In this document: positions 43,384 through 53,458 of the stretch, piece after piece | Layout of the letters: each line of letters begins with the position of its first letter | Numbering within the stretch: the first letter of the stretch is position 1 | Source: Gammaproteobacteria bacterium | GTDB lineage: Bacteria > Pseudomonadota > Gammaproteobacteria > Steroidobacterales > Foliamicaceae | DNA length: 64,000 nt | Assembly (NCBI GenBank): GCA_026708965.1 | Contig: JAPOTY010000009.1 | Span: 1 to 64,000 of the forward strand | Direction: 5' to 3' | The notes under the pieces: generated by a model | What the model was told of the DNA's origin: nothing | What the model saw: only the letters and a program-made list of their open reading frames with translations | Databases searched by the model: none | Translations under genes and position numbers: made by a program

Positions 43384-44670
43384 ATGCTCAAGCGAATATT
43401 CAGAGGACTTGCCAAAACCGGCAAGTGGACGCTCATCGTTATCGCCGTCATCGGCGTGCTGGTTTATCTGCCTTCCCGGCTCGGCTGGTACGGCATCTAC
43501 GCCAAGCGCTACGTGATCTCGCTGTCCGGCAATCCCATGAGCCCGGCGCGCGCCTGGTACGATCCGCAGGAGCGGGTGCCAGGCGGCACCCCCGCGCCGC
43601 TGGAGGCCTGGCCGGAGGCGGAAAACCCAATCGACCCGGCAGTCCGCGCCCAAGCCGCCTCATGGGCCGAACAGCAGCGCAGCGATTCGTTGCTGGTGTT
43701 TTACAAGGGGCGGCTGGCGCATGCCAGCTATTTCAACGGCCGGACCCCGGAGTCGGAGTTCAGCACCCACTCGCTCACCAAGGTCCTCAATTCGATCCTG
43801 GTGGGCCATGCGATCGCCGACGGCCGCATGCAGTCGGTCGATCAGCCGGCGGCGGATTTCCTGCCGGAATGGGATACCGACGAACGCCGCGCCATCACGG
43901 TGCGCGATCTCCTCAACATGGCCGGGGGCCTTGAGGAAACGTTCGCCTTTTATCCGGGCTCGGCGCGGCTGGCGCGCACGATAGGAACCGATATCGTTGC
44001 CGCCAACCTCGAAGTGGGCATTTACGCACCGCCCGGAACCGCGTTCACGCACGCCAATCCCAACAGCCAGGTGGCCGGAATCGTGGTGGAGCGGGCGGCG
44101 GGCATGCGCTTTGCCGAGTACCTTTCCGAGAAGCTCTGGGCGCCGCTGGGGCTGCGCGACGGCTGGCTGCTGCTCGACCGCGAGGGCGGCATGGCCCACA
44201 CCGACTGCTGCATGTGGGCCGCGATCGAGGACTGGGCGCGGATCGGGCAGGCGCTGATGCAGAACGGCTGCTACGCGGGCGCCCAAGTGATTCCGGCGGG
44301 CTGGGTCGATGAAATGACCACGCCGTCGGCGGCCAACGAGAACTACGGCATGCAGCTGTGGCTGGGAACATCGCATCAGCGCCTGCGCCAGTACGACCCG
44401 GGCATCGAGTTCATGGGCAACCTGCATTCGGAGCCGTTCGTGGCCAGCGATGTGTTTTTCCTCGACGGCGCCGGCGACCAGCGGCTCTACATGATCCCGT
44501 CGCGCCAGCTGGTGATCCTGCGCACCGGCAAAAGCGGCCCCGAATGGGACGACGCGCTGCTCCCCAACCTGTTCACGCGCGCCGTCGATTCGATTGGCGG
44601 CGAGCCGCCGGCAGCGCATCCCACGCGAGCCGACCTCAACGCCGCCTGCCTCAGCAACCAAACCCGCTAA
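43384..44670 (+). CDS. Beta-lactamase-fold serine hydrolase 3
   Basis: A protein of 428 aa with an N-terminal membrane anchor (TLIVIAVIGVLVYLPSRLG) and no obvious cleavage site. The nucleophile is Ser130 in HSLTKVLNS (Lys133). The second motif is FTHANPNSQVAG with His223, again in place of Tyr. EGGMAHTDCCMW and NLHSEPFVASDVFFLDG are shared with the other two. The three copies are diverged paralogues in one operon and probably act on related substrates in the cell envelope. Confidence 0.82.
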   Translation: MLKRIFRGLAKTGKWTLIVIAVIGVLVYLPSRLGWYGIYAKRYVISLSGNPMSPARAWYDPQERVPGGTPAPLEAWPEAENPIDPAVRAQAASWAEQQRSDSLLVFYKGRLAHASYFNGRTPESEFSTHSLTKVLNSILVGHAIADGRMQSVDQPAADFLPEWDTDERRAITVRDLLNMAGGLEETFAFYPGSARLARTIGTDIVAANLEVGIYAPPGTAFTHANPNSQVAGIVVERAAGMRFAEYLSEKLWAPLGLRDGWLLLDREGGMAHTDCCMWAAIEDWARIGQALMQNGCYAGAQVIPAGWVDEMTTPSAANENYGMQLWLGTSHQRLRQYDPGIEFMGNLHSEPFVASDVFFLDGAGDQRLYMIPSRQLVILRTGKSGPEWDDALLPNLFTRAVDSIGGEPPAAHPTRADLNAACLSNQTR

Positions 44671-44772
44671 TCCTTCACTGTGTTGAGAAGATAAAAAGTG
44701 AAATTCTTGATCTTTAGCCATAAATAAACCAAAAATAGCTTTAATAGAATGAATTACTGCTTTTGATTTATA

Positions 44773-44805
44773 AATTCACCCTTATAATTCTATAAGCAGT
44801 GAATT
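44773..44805. promoter_or_regulatory. Promoter/operator dyad upstream of fic
   Basis: In an AT-rich gap (44671-44820), a nested dyad is seen: aattcac (44773-44779) with gtgaatt (44799-44805), and cttata-attc-tataag (44781-44796) inside. The centre contains tataat (44783-44788), a -10 like box, with ttgatt upstream at 44763-44768, although the spacing of 14 is short. A dyad over the -10 and 16 bases before the fic start is a good place for autorepression by the helix-turn-helix tail of the Fic protein. Confidence 0.55.
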
Positions 44806-44820
44806 TTAGGCGGGAACGGC

Positions 44821-45705
44821 ATGGCCGTCAGTCAGTCCATCAAGAACCGCATCCAGGCCCTGAAGCGCGGCTACGATACCCTGCGCCCCGGCAAAGCCGC
44901 CTTGCTGTCGATGATCGATGAAGTCGAGGTGAGCGAAAGCGTGTACAACTCCAATGCGATCGAGAACTCGACCCTCAGCTTGGAGGAAACGGAAAGAATC
45001 CTGCTGGAGCAGACGTTATCCCGAAATATCTCGATACGGGAAGTCTTCGAGGCGAAAAACCTCGCCCGCATCATCGAGTACAAGCGCTCCCGGATTGATG
45101 GCGGGGAGCTGAACAAGGACTTGATCCTGCTGCTGCACCGGATGCTGCTGGGGGGAATCGACGACACGATCGCCGGGCGCTTCCGCCGCGCAGGGGAATA
45201 CGTGCGAATCGGCCTGCATATCGCCCCCGCGCCGGAACGCGTGGAAGGGATGATGAGCGACGCGCTGGTGGAGTATTCCAGCAATCTCGATGCCTACTGC
45301 TTGGAAAAGATCGCGCGGTTTCATTTGGATTTCGAGCATATTCATCCGTTTTGCGACGGCAACGGGCGCTTGGGGCGCGTGCTGATGAATTTCCAACTCC
45401 TGCAACTGGGGCTGCCGCGCATCATTATCCGCAACTCCGAAAAGCGGCACTACTATCGGGCGTTTCAGGACTACGATCGCGGCGGTTCAACCCGCGCCAT
45501 GGAAGGCATCGTGGCGCGCGGCCTGATGGAGTCGCTGCACAAGAGATTGAGCTATCTGCGAGGAGAAACCATCGTGAAGCTTTCAGACTATATCCGCCAA
45601 AACAAACTCTCCGCGCCTGCCGTCACCAATGCCGCCCGCCGCCAGACCATTCCCGCTTTCCGGGAAAAAGGCGTGTGGAAAATCGCTGCGGAATCCGCTC
45701 CCTAA
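44821..45705 (+). CDS. Fic-domain protein, class II (self-inhibited AMPylator type)
   Basis: A protein of 294 aa. The Fic motif is His175 in HPFCDGNGRLGR. Upstream, Ser44-Asn-Ala-Ile-Glu48-Asn49 fits the inhibitory S/T-x3-E-G/N helix, which makes this class II (inhibitory helix before the Fic core). RFRRAGEYVRIG is the usual flap region. The C-terminal part (about 225-294, VKLSDYIRQNKLSAPAVTNAARR) looks like a winged helix. It is expected to transfer AMP from ATP to a protein Ser/Thr/Tyr, possibly to itself. It stands alone, with no separate antitoxin. It converges on the DUF4143 ATPase gene. Confidence 0.88.
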   Translation: MAVSQSIKNRIQALKRGYDTLRPGKAALLSMIDEVEVSESVYNSNAIENSTLSLEETERILLEQTLSRNISIREVFEAKNLARIIEYKRSRIDGGELNKDLILLLHRMLLGGIDDTIAGRFRRAGEYVRIGLHIAPAPERVEGMMSDALVEYSSNLDAYCLEKIARFHLDFEHIHPFCDGNGRLGRVLMNFQLLQLGLPRIIIRNSEKRHYYRAFQDYDRGGSTRAMEGIVARGLMESLHKRLSYLRGETIVKLSDYIRQNKLSAPAVTNAARRQTIPAFREKGVWKIAAESAP

Positions 45706-45721
45706 AAAAACGACAGTCCGG

Positions 45722-46879
45722 TTATTCGGCAGGAAGCGGGAACGCGCCGGGCCTCAGGCGGCGCAGGAAGTCGGCGACGGGCAGCAGCCAAATGCCGCCA
45801 ATGCGCTCGCGGGCAGCGCCGCGGTGCAACAGCGCGGCATCGGCCTGGGGGTAGTCGTTGCGAAAGGCTCGCAGCGAGCGCAGATCGCCCGGCCCTATGC
45901 GCCGGGCATTCTTGACCTCGATCGCTTGCAAGCCGCCCTCGCCGTACAGCACAAAGTCCACCTCGGTCCCGGCCGGGGTTCTCCAGTAAAACAATCGCGC
46001 GCCATCGCGGGAGTAAGCGGCCCAAGCGCGCAGGTGTTGAGCCACCAGGCCCTCCAGAGCCTGCCCATCCACTTCCGCAGGCGCATCCAGCGGGCCGCGC
46101 GGACGAAGCGAGCGAAAAACCCCGGCATCAAACAGATAGAGCTTGTCGCGCGCCACCGTCCGGCGCCGGGCCCGGCGGCGGAATACCGGCACCCGGAATG
46201 CCAGCAGCAAATCTTCCAAGATATTGATATAGCCCGCCACCACCTTGCGCTCAACCTCGCATTCCCGGGCCACCGAAGCCACGTTCAGCGGACTCCCATG
46301 GCTCAGGCTGATGGCTTCCAGAAAGCGGACGAAAGCGCCGATATTGCGGGTCAGCCCCTCCGCTTGGACCTCCTGCTCAAGGTACAGGCTTGCGTATGCG
46401 GCTAGCGCGTCAGCGGGGCGCGCCGAGCCGCGCACCAGCGGCAGAAGACCTAGCCGCAGAGCCTCCGACAACTCGAATTCCGGCATTTCAGCCGCCATGA
46501 AAGGATGAAAAGTGCGATGCAAAGCGCGTCCGGCAAGCAGGTCCACGCCGCCGCGCCGCAGCTTGCGGGCGCTTGAACCCGTCATAATGAAGCGTCGCGG
46601 CCGCGGCCCTTCCAAAACGGAATGGATGACAGTGAGTAAATCCGGCACGCGCTGGATCTCATCAACCACTATGGTTCCGGTGTCCGGCGAGCCTGAGAGC
46701 AAGTCATGCAGGCGTTCCGGGCGGGCGGTCAAGCCCCGGTAAAGTTCCGGATCGAGGAGATCCAGATACAGCGCATCCGGAAGTTGGTGGCGCAGCCATG
46801 TCGATTTGCCGGTGCCGCGCGGGCCGAAGACAAAGCAACTCCCATCAGGAATTCTAAAAAATCGACTTATTAATTCCAT
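45722..46879 (-). CDS. AAA-family ATPase with DUF4143 C-terminal domain
   Basis: A protein of 385 aa. Walker A is FVFGPRGTGKSTWLR, Walker B is GTIVVDEIQRVP, and FIMTGSSARKLRRGG is the sensor region. The C-terminal DUF4143 part has ASVARECEVERKVVAGYINIL (winged helix) and a nuclease-fold-like TEVDFVLYG ... AIEVKNARR. Such proteins are common single genes of unknown function that spread by transfer. It ends 16 bases from the fic stop, convergently. Confidence 0.85.
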   Translation of the reverse strand: MELISRFFRIPDGSCFVFGPRGTGKSTWLRHQLPDALYLDLLDPELYRGLTARPERLHDLLSGSPDTGTIVVDEIQRVPDLLTVIHSVLEGPRPRRFIMTGSSARKLRRGGVDLLAGRALHRTFHPFMAAEMPEFELSEALRLGLLPLVRGSARPADALAAYASLYLEQEVQAEGLTRNIGAFVRFLEAISLSHGSPLNVASVARECEVERKVVAGYINILEDLLLAFRVPVFRRRARRRTVARDKLYLFDAGVFRSLRPRGPLDAPAEVDGQALEGLVAQHLRAWAAYSRDGARLFYWRTPAGTEVDFVLYGEGGLQAIEVKNARRIGPGDLRSLRAFRNDYPQADAALLHRGAARERIGGIWLLPVADFLRRLRPGAFPLPAE

Positions 46880-46995
46880 TTTATAGCCATATATGGAATT
46901 TAGAGTTCCGCAATACTACTCTATTTCCCTATGCCGCGCCTTTCAGCGGATGGCGATGCCCCCCGGCTAGAAAGCCTGCGCGAAGATGATCCCGC

Positions 46996-48147
46996 TCAGG
47001 CGAGAGCGTCCGCGAGGCCTAGGAGGCTGCTTACGTTATGAGCCGAGCGATGTTCGTGGACGGCGGGAAGCAGGGCCTGCACGCCGCGCGCGCGCGGCTC
47101 GAAGCCTTCGTAGCCCAATAGCGGATTGAGCCACACCAGGCGCTTGCATGAGCGGCGCAGCCTAGCGGCTTCCATGCGAAGCTGCTTGACCTGGTCGCGC
47201 TCCAAGCCGTCGCTGAGCAGCAGCACCATGCCGGGGCGGGCCAGCACCCGGCGCGACCACAGCCGGTTGAACTCGCCCAGCGCGGCGGCGATGCGCGTGC
47301 CGCCTTCCCAGTCGGGCGCGGCCTTGAGCGCGGCGGCGGCGGCCACATCGCCGTCGCGCCCGCGCAATTCGCGGGTCACGCGGGTCAGCCGGGTGGCGAA
47401 AACGAAGGCTTCGACATGGCGGCGGGCGCTGCACAGCGCATGGGCGAAATGCAGGGCCATGCGCGCATAGGTGGCCATGGAGCCGGACACGTCGAACAGC
47501 ATCGCCAGCGCCATCGGCTCCAGGCGGCGAGCCTTGCGCTTCAGGCGCATCAGCTCGCCGCCCGAGGCGAGGCCGGCCCGCAAAGTGGCCTGAAAGTCGA
47601 TGCGCGGGCCATGCGCGGCGGGTTTGAAACGCCTTCCCAAGCGCGTGGGGCAAAATACCCCGCGCCGCAACAATTCCTGCGCCTCGGCCTGCTCCTCCGG
47701 CGACATCTGCGCGAAATCCTTGGTTGAAAGCGCTTCCTGCGGCGAATAACCGGCGCCCACTGCGGCTTGTTCGGCCTCCGGCGCCGCCATCAGCTGCGAG
47801 CCGCTGTCGATGGCGCGAAGCAGGCGCAACGCCCCCGGCGGCGGCTTCGCCTCCCCCGGCGAACGCAAGCCTTGCGCCTGCAACCCGCCCAGCCGCGCGA
47901 ACGCGTCCCGATTGCCGAAAAATATCGGAAACGCGCAGTCGAACAGCACACCCTCGACCGGACTCGCGGTCAGCACGCAGCGCAGCGCGCCAGCGAACTC
48001 GGCGCGGCTGCCCATATCGACGCGCTCAACGGCTTGAAGCGCCAGCGCGCTCCTGCCTGCCCCCAGCGGCACGCCAGCCGCCCGCAGCGCGCGCACAAAA
48101 CCCACAACGCGTCCGGCTAGACCAGCGCTCTGAGCGCCGTTTGGCAT
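46996..48147 (-). CDS. coxE: VWA-domain CoxE-like protein
   Basis: A protein of 383 aa. The C-terminal von Willebrand A domain has the MIDAS motif in LFDVSGSMATYARM and LLLSDGLERDQ. The N-terminal half is the family-specific helical part. CoxE works with the MoxR ATPase CoxD in inserting or maturing the metal centre of molybdenum hydroxylases. Here the coxD gene is 455 bp upstream, separated by a toxin-antitoxin remnant on the other strand. Confidence 0.85.
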   Translation of the reverse strand: MPNGAQSAGLAGRVVGFVRALRAAGVPLGAGRSALALQAVERVDMGSRAEFAGALRCVLTASPVEGVLFDCAFPIFFGNRDAFARLGGLQAQGLRSPGEAKPPPGALRLLRAIDSGSQLMAAPEAEQAAVGAGYSPQEALSTKDFAQMSPEEQAEAQELLRRGVFCPTRLGRRFKPAAHGPRIDFQATLRAGLASGGELMRLKRKARRLEPMALAMLFDVSGSMATYARMALHFAHALCSARRHVEAFVFATRLTRVTRELRGRDGDVAAAAALKAAPDWEGGTRIAAALGEFNRLWSRRVLARPGMVLLLSDGLERDQVKQLRMEAARLRRSCKRLVWLNPLLGYEGFEPRARGVQALLPAVHEHRSAHNVSSLLGLADALA

Positions 48148-48228
48148 TACCCGTCCGGCCTCGGCGCCGGATCGCCGCTCCGAGCGAACGATGTATAGTT
48201 CCGATATCTATTTCCGCAGAGATCAAGC

Positions 48229-48462
48229 ATGGTGCGCACTCGAATTTATCTTACGGAAAAACAGCGCAACGAGCTGATCGCCATGTCGAGGCGCCAAGGA
48301 AGGCGGCAGAGCGAGCTGATTCGCGAGGCCGTTGACCGCTTCATTGCAAGCGCCAGCAGCCGGCGCCGGAAAGATGCCATTCGCTCAGCCGCCGGAATAT
48401 GGAAGCGCCGCAGCGATATTCCCGACTTCGGGGCCATCCGGGCGGAGTGGGACAGGGGCTGA
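48229..48462 (+). CDS. Ribbon-helix-helix antitoxin (CopG/VapB type)
   Basis: A protein of 77 aa: MVRTRIYLTEKQRNELIAM gives the ribbon and helix A, SELIREAVDRFIA helix B. The C-terminal tail with DFGAIRAEWDRG should contact a PIN toxin. The reading frame is whole, but the toxin following it is only a stump, so it is an orphan antitoxin. It lies on the plus strand between two cox genes of the minus strand. Confidence 0.8.
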   Translation: MVRTRIYLTEKQRNELIAMSRRQGRRQSELIREAVDRFIASASSRRRKDAIRSAAGIWKRRSDIPDFGAIRAEWDRG

Positions 48463-48612
48463 GCCAATGCCGAGGCCGGCGCGGCCCACGGGCTCGGCTT
48501 GGCGGATGCGATCATAGCTGCCACCGCAACACTGGAAAACGCGTCGCTGAAGACGCTCAACACCAAGCATTATCCGATGTTCAAGGGATTGACGCCGGCC
48601 TATCACAGATAG
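48463..48612 (+). pseudogene. VapC (PIN) toxin stump
   Basis: Directly after the antitoxin stop the sequence reads, without a start codon, HGLGLADAIIAATATLENAS and then KTLNTKHYPMFKGLTPAYHR to a TAG. This is the last third of a PIN toxin (LADAIIAATA carries the third acidic residue). The N-terminal two thirds, with the first Asp and the Glu, are deleted, so it cannot be active. Its end overlaps the convergent coxD by ten bases. Confidence 0.8.
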
Positions 48613-49508
48613 GAAGCGGCGAGCAGGCGCTCCACCATGCTGTCGTCCACGGCGCCTAAGTCCTCCTGGTATTTGAGCAGCGCGCCCAGCGTTTGCGAAA
48701 CGGACTCCGCGTCGATATCCTCGGCATCCCCGGCGCCTATCGCCATCAGCGCTTCGGCCCAGTCCAGGGTTTCGGACACGCCCGGGGCCTTGAACAAGCC
48801 TTCCTTGCGGAGCGCCTGAACGAAGCCGGCCACCTTGGCCCGCAGCGCCTCGGGCAGGCCGGGAACGCGCGCGGCCAAAATCCGCTCCTCGGCGGCCCGC
48901 GCGGGGTAATCGACCCAGCAATAGAGGCAGCGGCGCTTGAGCGCGTCATGCACCTCGCGGGTGCGGTTGGACGTGAGCACCACGATAGGCGGCTGCTCGG
49001 CCTCGATTTCGCCAAGCTCGGGAATGCTCATGCGGAAATCGGCCAGAAACTCCAGCAGGTAGGCCTCGAACGGCTCGTCGGCGCGGTCGAGCTCGTCCAC
49101 CAGCAGCACCGGCGGCCTCTGCCCGGAAGGCGCCAGCGCTTCAAGCAACGGGCGCTCGATCAGGAATTCGCGGGAATACAGGCTCCCGGACAGGTCTTTC
49201 ACGCGCTCGCGGCCGCCGCCTTCGGCCAAGCGAATCGCCAAAATCTGGCGGGCATGGTTCCATTCGTAGGCGGCGCCAGCCAAATCCAGGCCCTCGTGGC
49301 ATTGAAGCCGGATCAGGCGGCGGCCCAGCGCTGCGGCCAGCGCCCGGGCCAGCTCGGTTTTGCCCACGCCGGCCTCGCCCTCCAGAAACAGCGGCCGCTT
49401 AAGGCTCAAGGCCAGAAAAACGGCGGTGCTCAACCGCCCGCCCGCCACGTAGCCTTGGCGCGCAAGCAGCTCGTCCGTCCGTTCGACGGAATCGGGAAGC
49501 GCCGTCAC
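48603..49508 (-). CDS. coxD: MoxR-family AAA ATPase (CoxD-like)
   Basis: A protein of 301 aa. Walker A is GEAGVGKTELARALA, Walker B is VLLVDELDRADEPFEAYLL, and the sensor is VLTSNRTREVHDALKRRCLY. It is a chaperone-like ATPase that partners the VWA protein CoxE in maturing CO-dehydrogenase-type enzymes. It lies between coxM (171 bp upstream, across a repeat) and coxE. Confidence 0.88.
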   Translation of the reverse strand: MTALPDSVERTDELLARQGYVAGGRLSTAVFLALSLKRPLFLEGEAGVGKTELARALAAALGRRLIRLQCHEGLDLAGAAYEWNHARQILAIRLAEGGGRERVKDLSGSLYSREFLIERPLLEALAPSGQRPPVLLVDELDRADEPFEAYLLEFLADFRMSIPELGEIEAEQPPIVVLTSNRTREVHDALKRRCLYCWVDYPARAAEERILAARVPGLPEALRAKVAGFVQALRKEGLFKAPGVSETLDWAEALMAIGAGDAEDIDAESVSQTLGALLKYQEDLGAVDDSMVERLLAASYL

Positions 49509-49534
49509 GCCGCGCCGCCTCGCCAGCCCGAGCT

Positions 49535-49636
49535 ATTTCTCCGCTCCTTTCCCGCAGGAGTGTCGGCGGCAGGACAGCCGCCGCCAAGCCCCATGGACGG
49601 GTTCATGCGTCTCCTGCGGGAAAGGGGCGGAGAAAT
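49535..49636 (-). repeat. Palindromic intergenic repeat, family A, copy 2
   Basis: Inverted repeat arms 49535-49560 and 49611-49636 have one mismatch. The 50-bp centre is the reverse complement of the 1.6-kb copy almost base for base, so the element is inserted in the opposite orientation. It separates coxM from coxD inside an otherwise tight operon. Confidence 0.85.
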
Positions 49637-49679
49637 GGCGGGGGAAGGACGCAAGCGCCCAAGGATGCAAGCCGGCCTG

Positions 49680-50477
49680 TCAGTCGAGGGCCATGGCCAC
49701 GGCGCGGCGGGCCATCACGCCCACCAGTTGGGCGCGGTACTCGGCGCTGGCGTGCATATCGTCGTTGAGGTTGGCGGCGGATACCGGAATGCCTTCAAGC
49801 GCGCCGGGCGAAAAATCCCGCTCAAGCGCCTCCTCGAAATCCTCCAGGCGATGCACCGAAGACCCCGCGCCGGTCACCGCAACCCGCACGCCCGATTTGA
49901 ACTGCGCCACGCACACGCCCACCAGCGCGTAGCGGGTGGCCGGGTTGGGGAACTTCGCGTAGCCGGCCCGCTGCGGAAGCGGGAACAGCACCTCGGTCAC
50001 CACCTCGCCGGCGTTCAAGGCCGTTTCAAACATGCCAACAAAGAAATTATCGGCGGAAATCTTGCGCTTGTTGGTAATGATCGTGGCTCCCAGCCCCAGC
50101 GCCGCCGCCGGGTAGTCCGCCGCCGGATCGTTGTTGGCCACCGAGCCGCCCAGCGTGCCGCGATTGCGCACCTGCGGGTCGCCAATGGATTCCGCGACCT
50201 GCGAAAGCACCGGAACGGCGGCGCGCAGCTCCACATTGCCGGCCACCTCAACGTGCGTGGTGGCGGCGCCGATATGCGCTCCCTTGCGGCTCAGCTTAAT
50301 GCCCTTCAGCTCGTTAATGCCGGCCAGATCGATCAGTTCCGAGGGCTGGTTGAAGCGCATCTTCAGCGCCGGCAGCAGCGTCATGCCGCCGGCCAGCAAC
50401 ATGGCATTGCCGCCCGCCGCAAGGCGCTTGGCCGCATCGCGCACCGAGCCGGCCCGGTAATAGTTGAATTCACGCAT
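49680..50477 (-). CDS. coxM: FAD-binding medium subunit of CO-dehydrogenase-like enzyme
   Basis: A protein of 265 aa: [20 protein letters not shown], then the FAD pyrophosphate segments [15 protein letters not shown] and [13 protein letters not shown], and [20 protein letters not shown]. It passes electrons from the iron-sulfur clusters of the small subunit to an acceptor. It follows the large subunit after 15 bases. Confidence 0.9.
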   Translation of the reverse strand: MREFNYYRAGSVRDAAKRLAAGGNAMLLAGGMTLLPALKMRFNQPSELIDLAGINELKGIKLSRKGAHIGAATTHVEVAGNVELRAAVPVLSQVAESIGDPQVRNRGTLGGSVANNDPAADYPAAALGLGATIITNKRKISADNFFVGMFETALNAGEVVTEVLFPLPQRAGYAKFPNPATRYALVGVCVAQFKSGVRVAVTGAGSSVHRLEDFEEALERDFSPGALEGIPVSAANLNDDMHASAEYRAQLVGVMARRAVAMALD

Positions 50478-50492
50478 TGGCTTGGCCCTCCT

Positions 50493-52885
50493 CTACTCGC
50501 CGGACCGGGCCGCTTCGATGGCCCACCAAACGGCATTCGGCGTGGCCGGCATATCGATATGCCTCACGCCCAGCGGCCGCAGCGCATCGAGCACGGCGTT
50601 GATGATCGCCGGCGGCGCTCCGATCGCGCCGGCCTCGCCGCAGCCCTTCACGCCCAGCGGATTAAACGAAGTGGGCGTGCATCGGGTGGCCACCTTGAAA
50701 GACGGCAGGTCGTCGGCGCGCGGCATGCAGTAGTCCATGTACGAACCGGTCAGAAGCTGGCCCTCGGGCGTGTAGCGGCAATGCTCCATCAGGGCCTGGC
50801 CAATGCCCTGCGCCAAGCCGCCGTGAACCTGCCCTTCCACCACCATGGGATTGATGATGTTGCCGAAATCGTCGGCAGCCGCAAAGTCGCGAATTTCCAC
50901 CACGCCCGTTTCCGGATCCACTTCCACCTCGCAGATATAGCAGCCCGAAGGAAAAGTGAAATTCTCCGGATCGAAGAAGGATGTTTCCTCAAGCCCGGGC
51001 TCCAGCTCTTGCAGCGGATAGTTGTGCGGCACATAGGCCGCCAGCGCCACGTCGCCGAACGCCACTTGGCGATCGGTGCCGGCCACCCGGAACTGGCCGT
51101 CGCCGAACTCGATGTCGCCGGCCGCCGCTTCGAGCAGATGCGCGGCGATCTTGCGGCCTTTATCAACCACCTTGTCCAGCGCCTTGACCAGCGCGCTGCC
51201 GCCCACGGCCAGCGAGCGCGAGGCGTAGGTGCCCATTCCGAAGGGAACCTCGCCAGTATCGCCGTGAACGATCTCCACATTGCTGAAATCCACCCCCAAG
51301 CGGTCGGCCACGATCTGCGCGAAAGTGGTTTCGTGGCTCTGGCCGTGGCTGTGCGTGCCGGTCATCACCTGCACAACGCCCGTGGGATGCACGCGCACCG
51401 TGGCCACTTCATAGAGGCCGGCGCGGGCGCCCAGCTGGCCGGCCGCCTGCGAAGGCGCGGCGCCGCAGGCCTCGATATAGAAGCTCATTCCGCGGCCGCG
51501 CAGCCGCCCGCGCGCTTCGCTCTGCTTGCGGCGCTCGTCGAAACCCGCGTAGCCGTTGATTTCCATGGCCAGATCCAGGCATCCCTCGAATTCGCCCGAG
51601 TCGTAGAGCTGCCCCACCGGCGACTGATAAGGAAATTCATCCGGCTGAATAAAGTTGCGGCGGCGAATTTCGGCCGGATCCATGCCCAGTTGGGCCGCGG
51701 CCTCATCAACGATGCGCTCGATCAGGTAGCAGGCCTCAGGCCGCCCCGCGCCGCGATAGGCATCAGTGGGCGTGGTATTGGTGAACACGCCCTTGACGGT
51801 CACGTAGATATTGGGCGTCTTGTACACGCCGGCCAGCATGGGCGCGTAGAACACCGTGGGTATGGCGGCCCCGAAAGTCGATACGTAGCTGCCGAGGTTG
51901 GCGATGGTATCCACCCTCAGGGCCGTGAAGCGCGCCTCGGCGTCCAGCGCCAGTTCCACGCGGGTCAGGTGATCGCGGCCTTGGGCATCGCCGAGAAACG
52001 ACTCGCTGCGCTCGGCGGTCCACTTGACCGGCACGCCCAGTCGGCGCGAAGCCCAGCACACCGCCAGCTCCTCGGCGTAGTGATAGATCTTCGAGCCGAA
52101 CCCGCCGCCCACGTCGGGCGCCACCACTCGCACCTTGTGCTCGGGCATCCTCAGCGTTGCCGTGCATAAAAGCAGCCGGTTCACATGCGGGTTCTGGCTG
52201 GTGGTGTAGAGCGTCAACTGGCCAGTGGCGGAGTTGAAATCGGCCAGCGAGGCCCGCGGCTCCATGGCGTTGGGCACCAAGCGGTTGTTGACCAGCTCCA
52301 GCGACACCAGATGCGCGGCTTCCTTCAGGGCCTTCTCAGTATTGGCCTTCGCGTCCGGCGCCATGACCGAGGGCAGCCACTCCCAGTTGAAGCACAGATT
52401 GCCTTCGGCGGCTTCATGGATCCGCGGGGCGCCCTCCTCCATCGCGGCCACTGCGTTGGAAACCGAATCGAGTTCCTCGTAATGAACGTTGACCGCTTCC
52501 GCGGCGTCGCGCGCCGCGGCGCGCGTTTCCGCGATCACCACTGCCACCGGATTGCCCACGTAGCGCACACGGCCGGTGGCCAACGCCGGAAACTCGGGCT
52601 CCACGGCCGGCGAGCCGTCCACGCTGGTAATGCCCCAGGCCACCGGCAGCGGGCCGATGCCGTCGGCCTCAAGGTCGGCGCCGGTGAGAACGGCGGTCAC
52701 GCCGGGCATCCCCAGCGCCTGCCCGGCATCAATGCCCCGCAGCTCGGCATGCGGATGAGGCGACCGGACGAACCAGGCGTACTGCTGCGAGCGCAGGTTG
52801 ATATCGTCCACATAACGCCCCCGGCCGGTAATGAAGCGGCGGTCCTCGCTGCGCGGCGCGGATGCGCCTATGCCCATGCCGCCGC

Positions 52886-52889
<4 letters not shown>
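50493..52889 (-). CDS. coxL: Molybdenum hydroxylase large subunit, form II CoxL-like
   Basis: A protein of 798 aa of the xanthine oxidase family. [15 protein letters not shown] starts the domain, and [12 protein letters not shown] and [16 protein letters not shown] are cofactor-binding segments. The active-site loop is AYRGAGR at 377-383, the form II signature. True form I CO dehydrogenases have a Cys-containing AYxCSFR loop, so this one lacks the Cys that holds copper. It binds a molybdopterin cofactor and hydroxylates an unknown substrate. The ATG overlaps the small subunit stop (ATGA). Confidence 0.9.
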
Positions 52890-53365
<476 letters not shown>

Positions 53366-53458
53366 CCCCGCCCTCCATTCTAGTTTTCGATCGATGCCGG
53401 CAAAAGCCGACCTTAAGCCCGGATCATACCGCGTTCCGCAGCCTGCCGGAGGCGGCGC

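Noticed and set aside
48693-52169. A very long open frame (over 1100 codons) on the plus strand opposite coxD-coxM-coxL
   Set aside because: It is antisense to well-supported genes and rich in Arg/His/Gln/Gly runs, as expected from GC-rich codon positions read backwards; it shows no domain.
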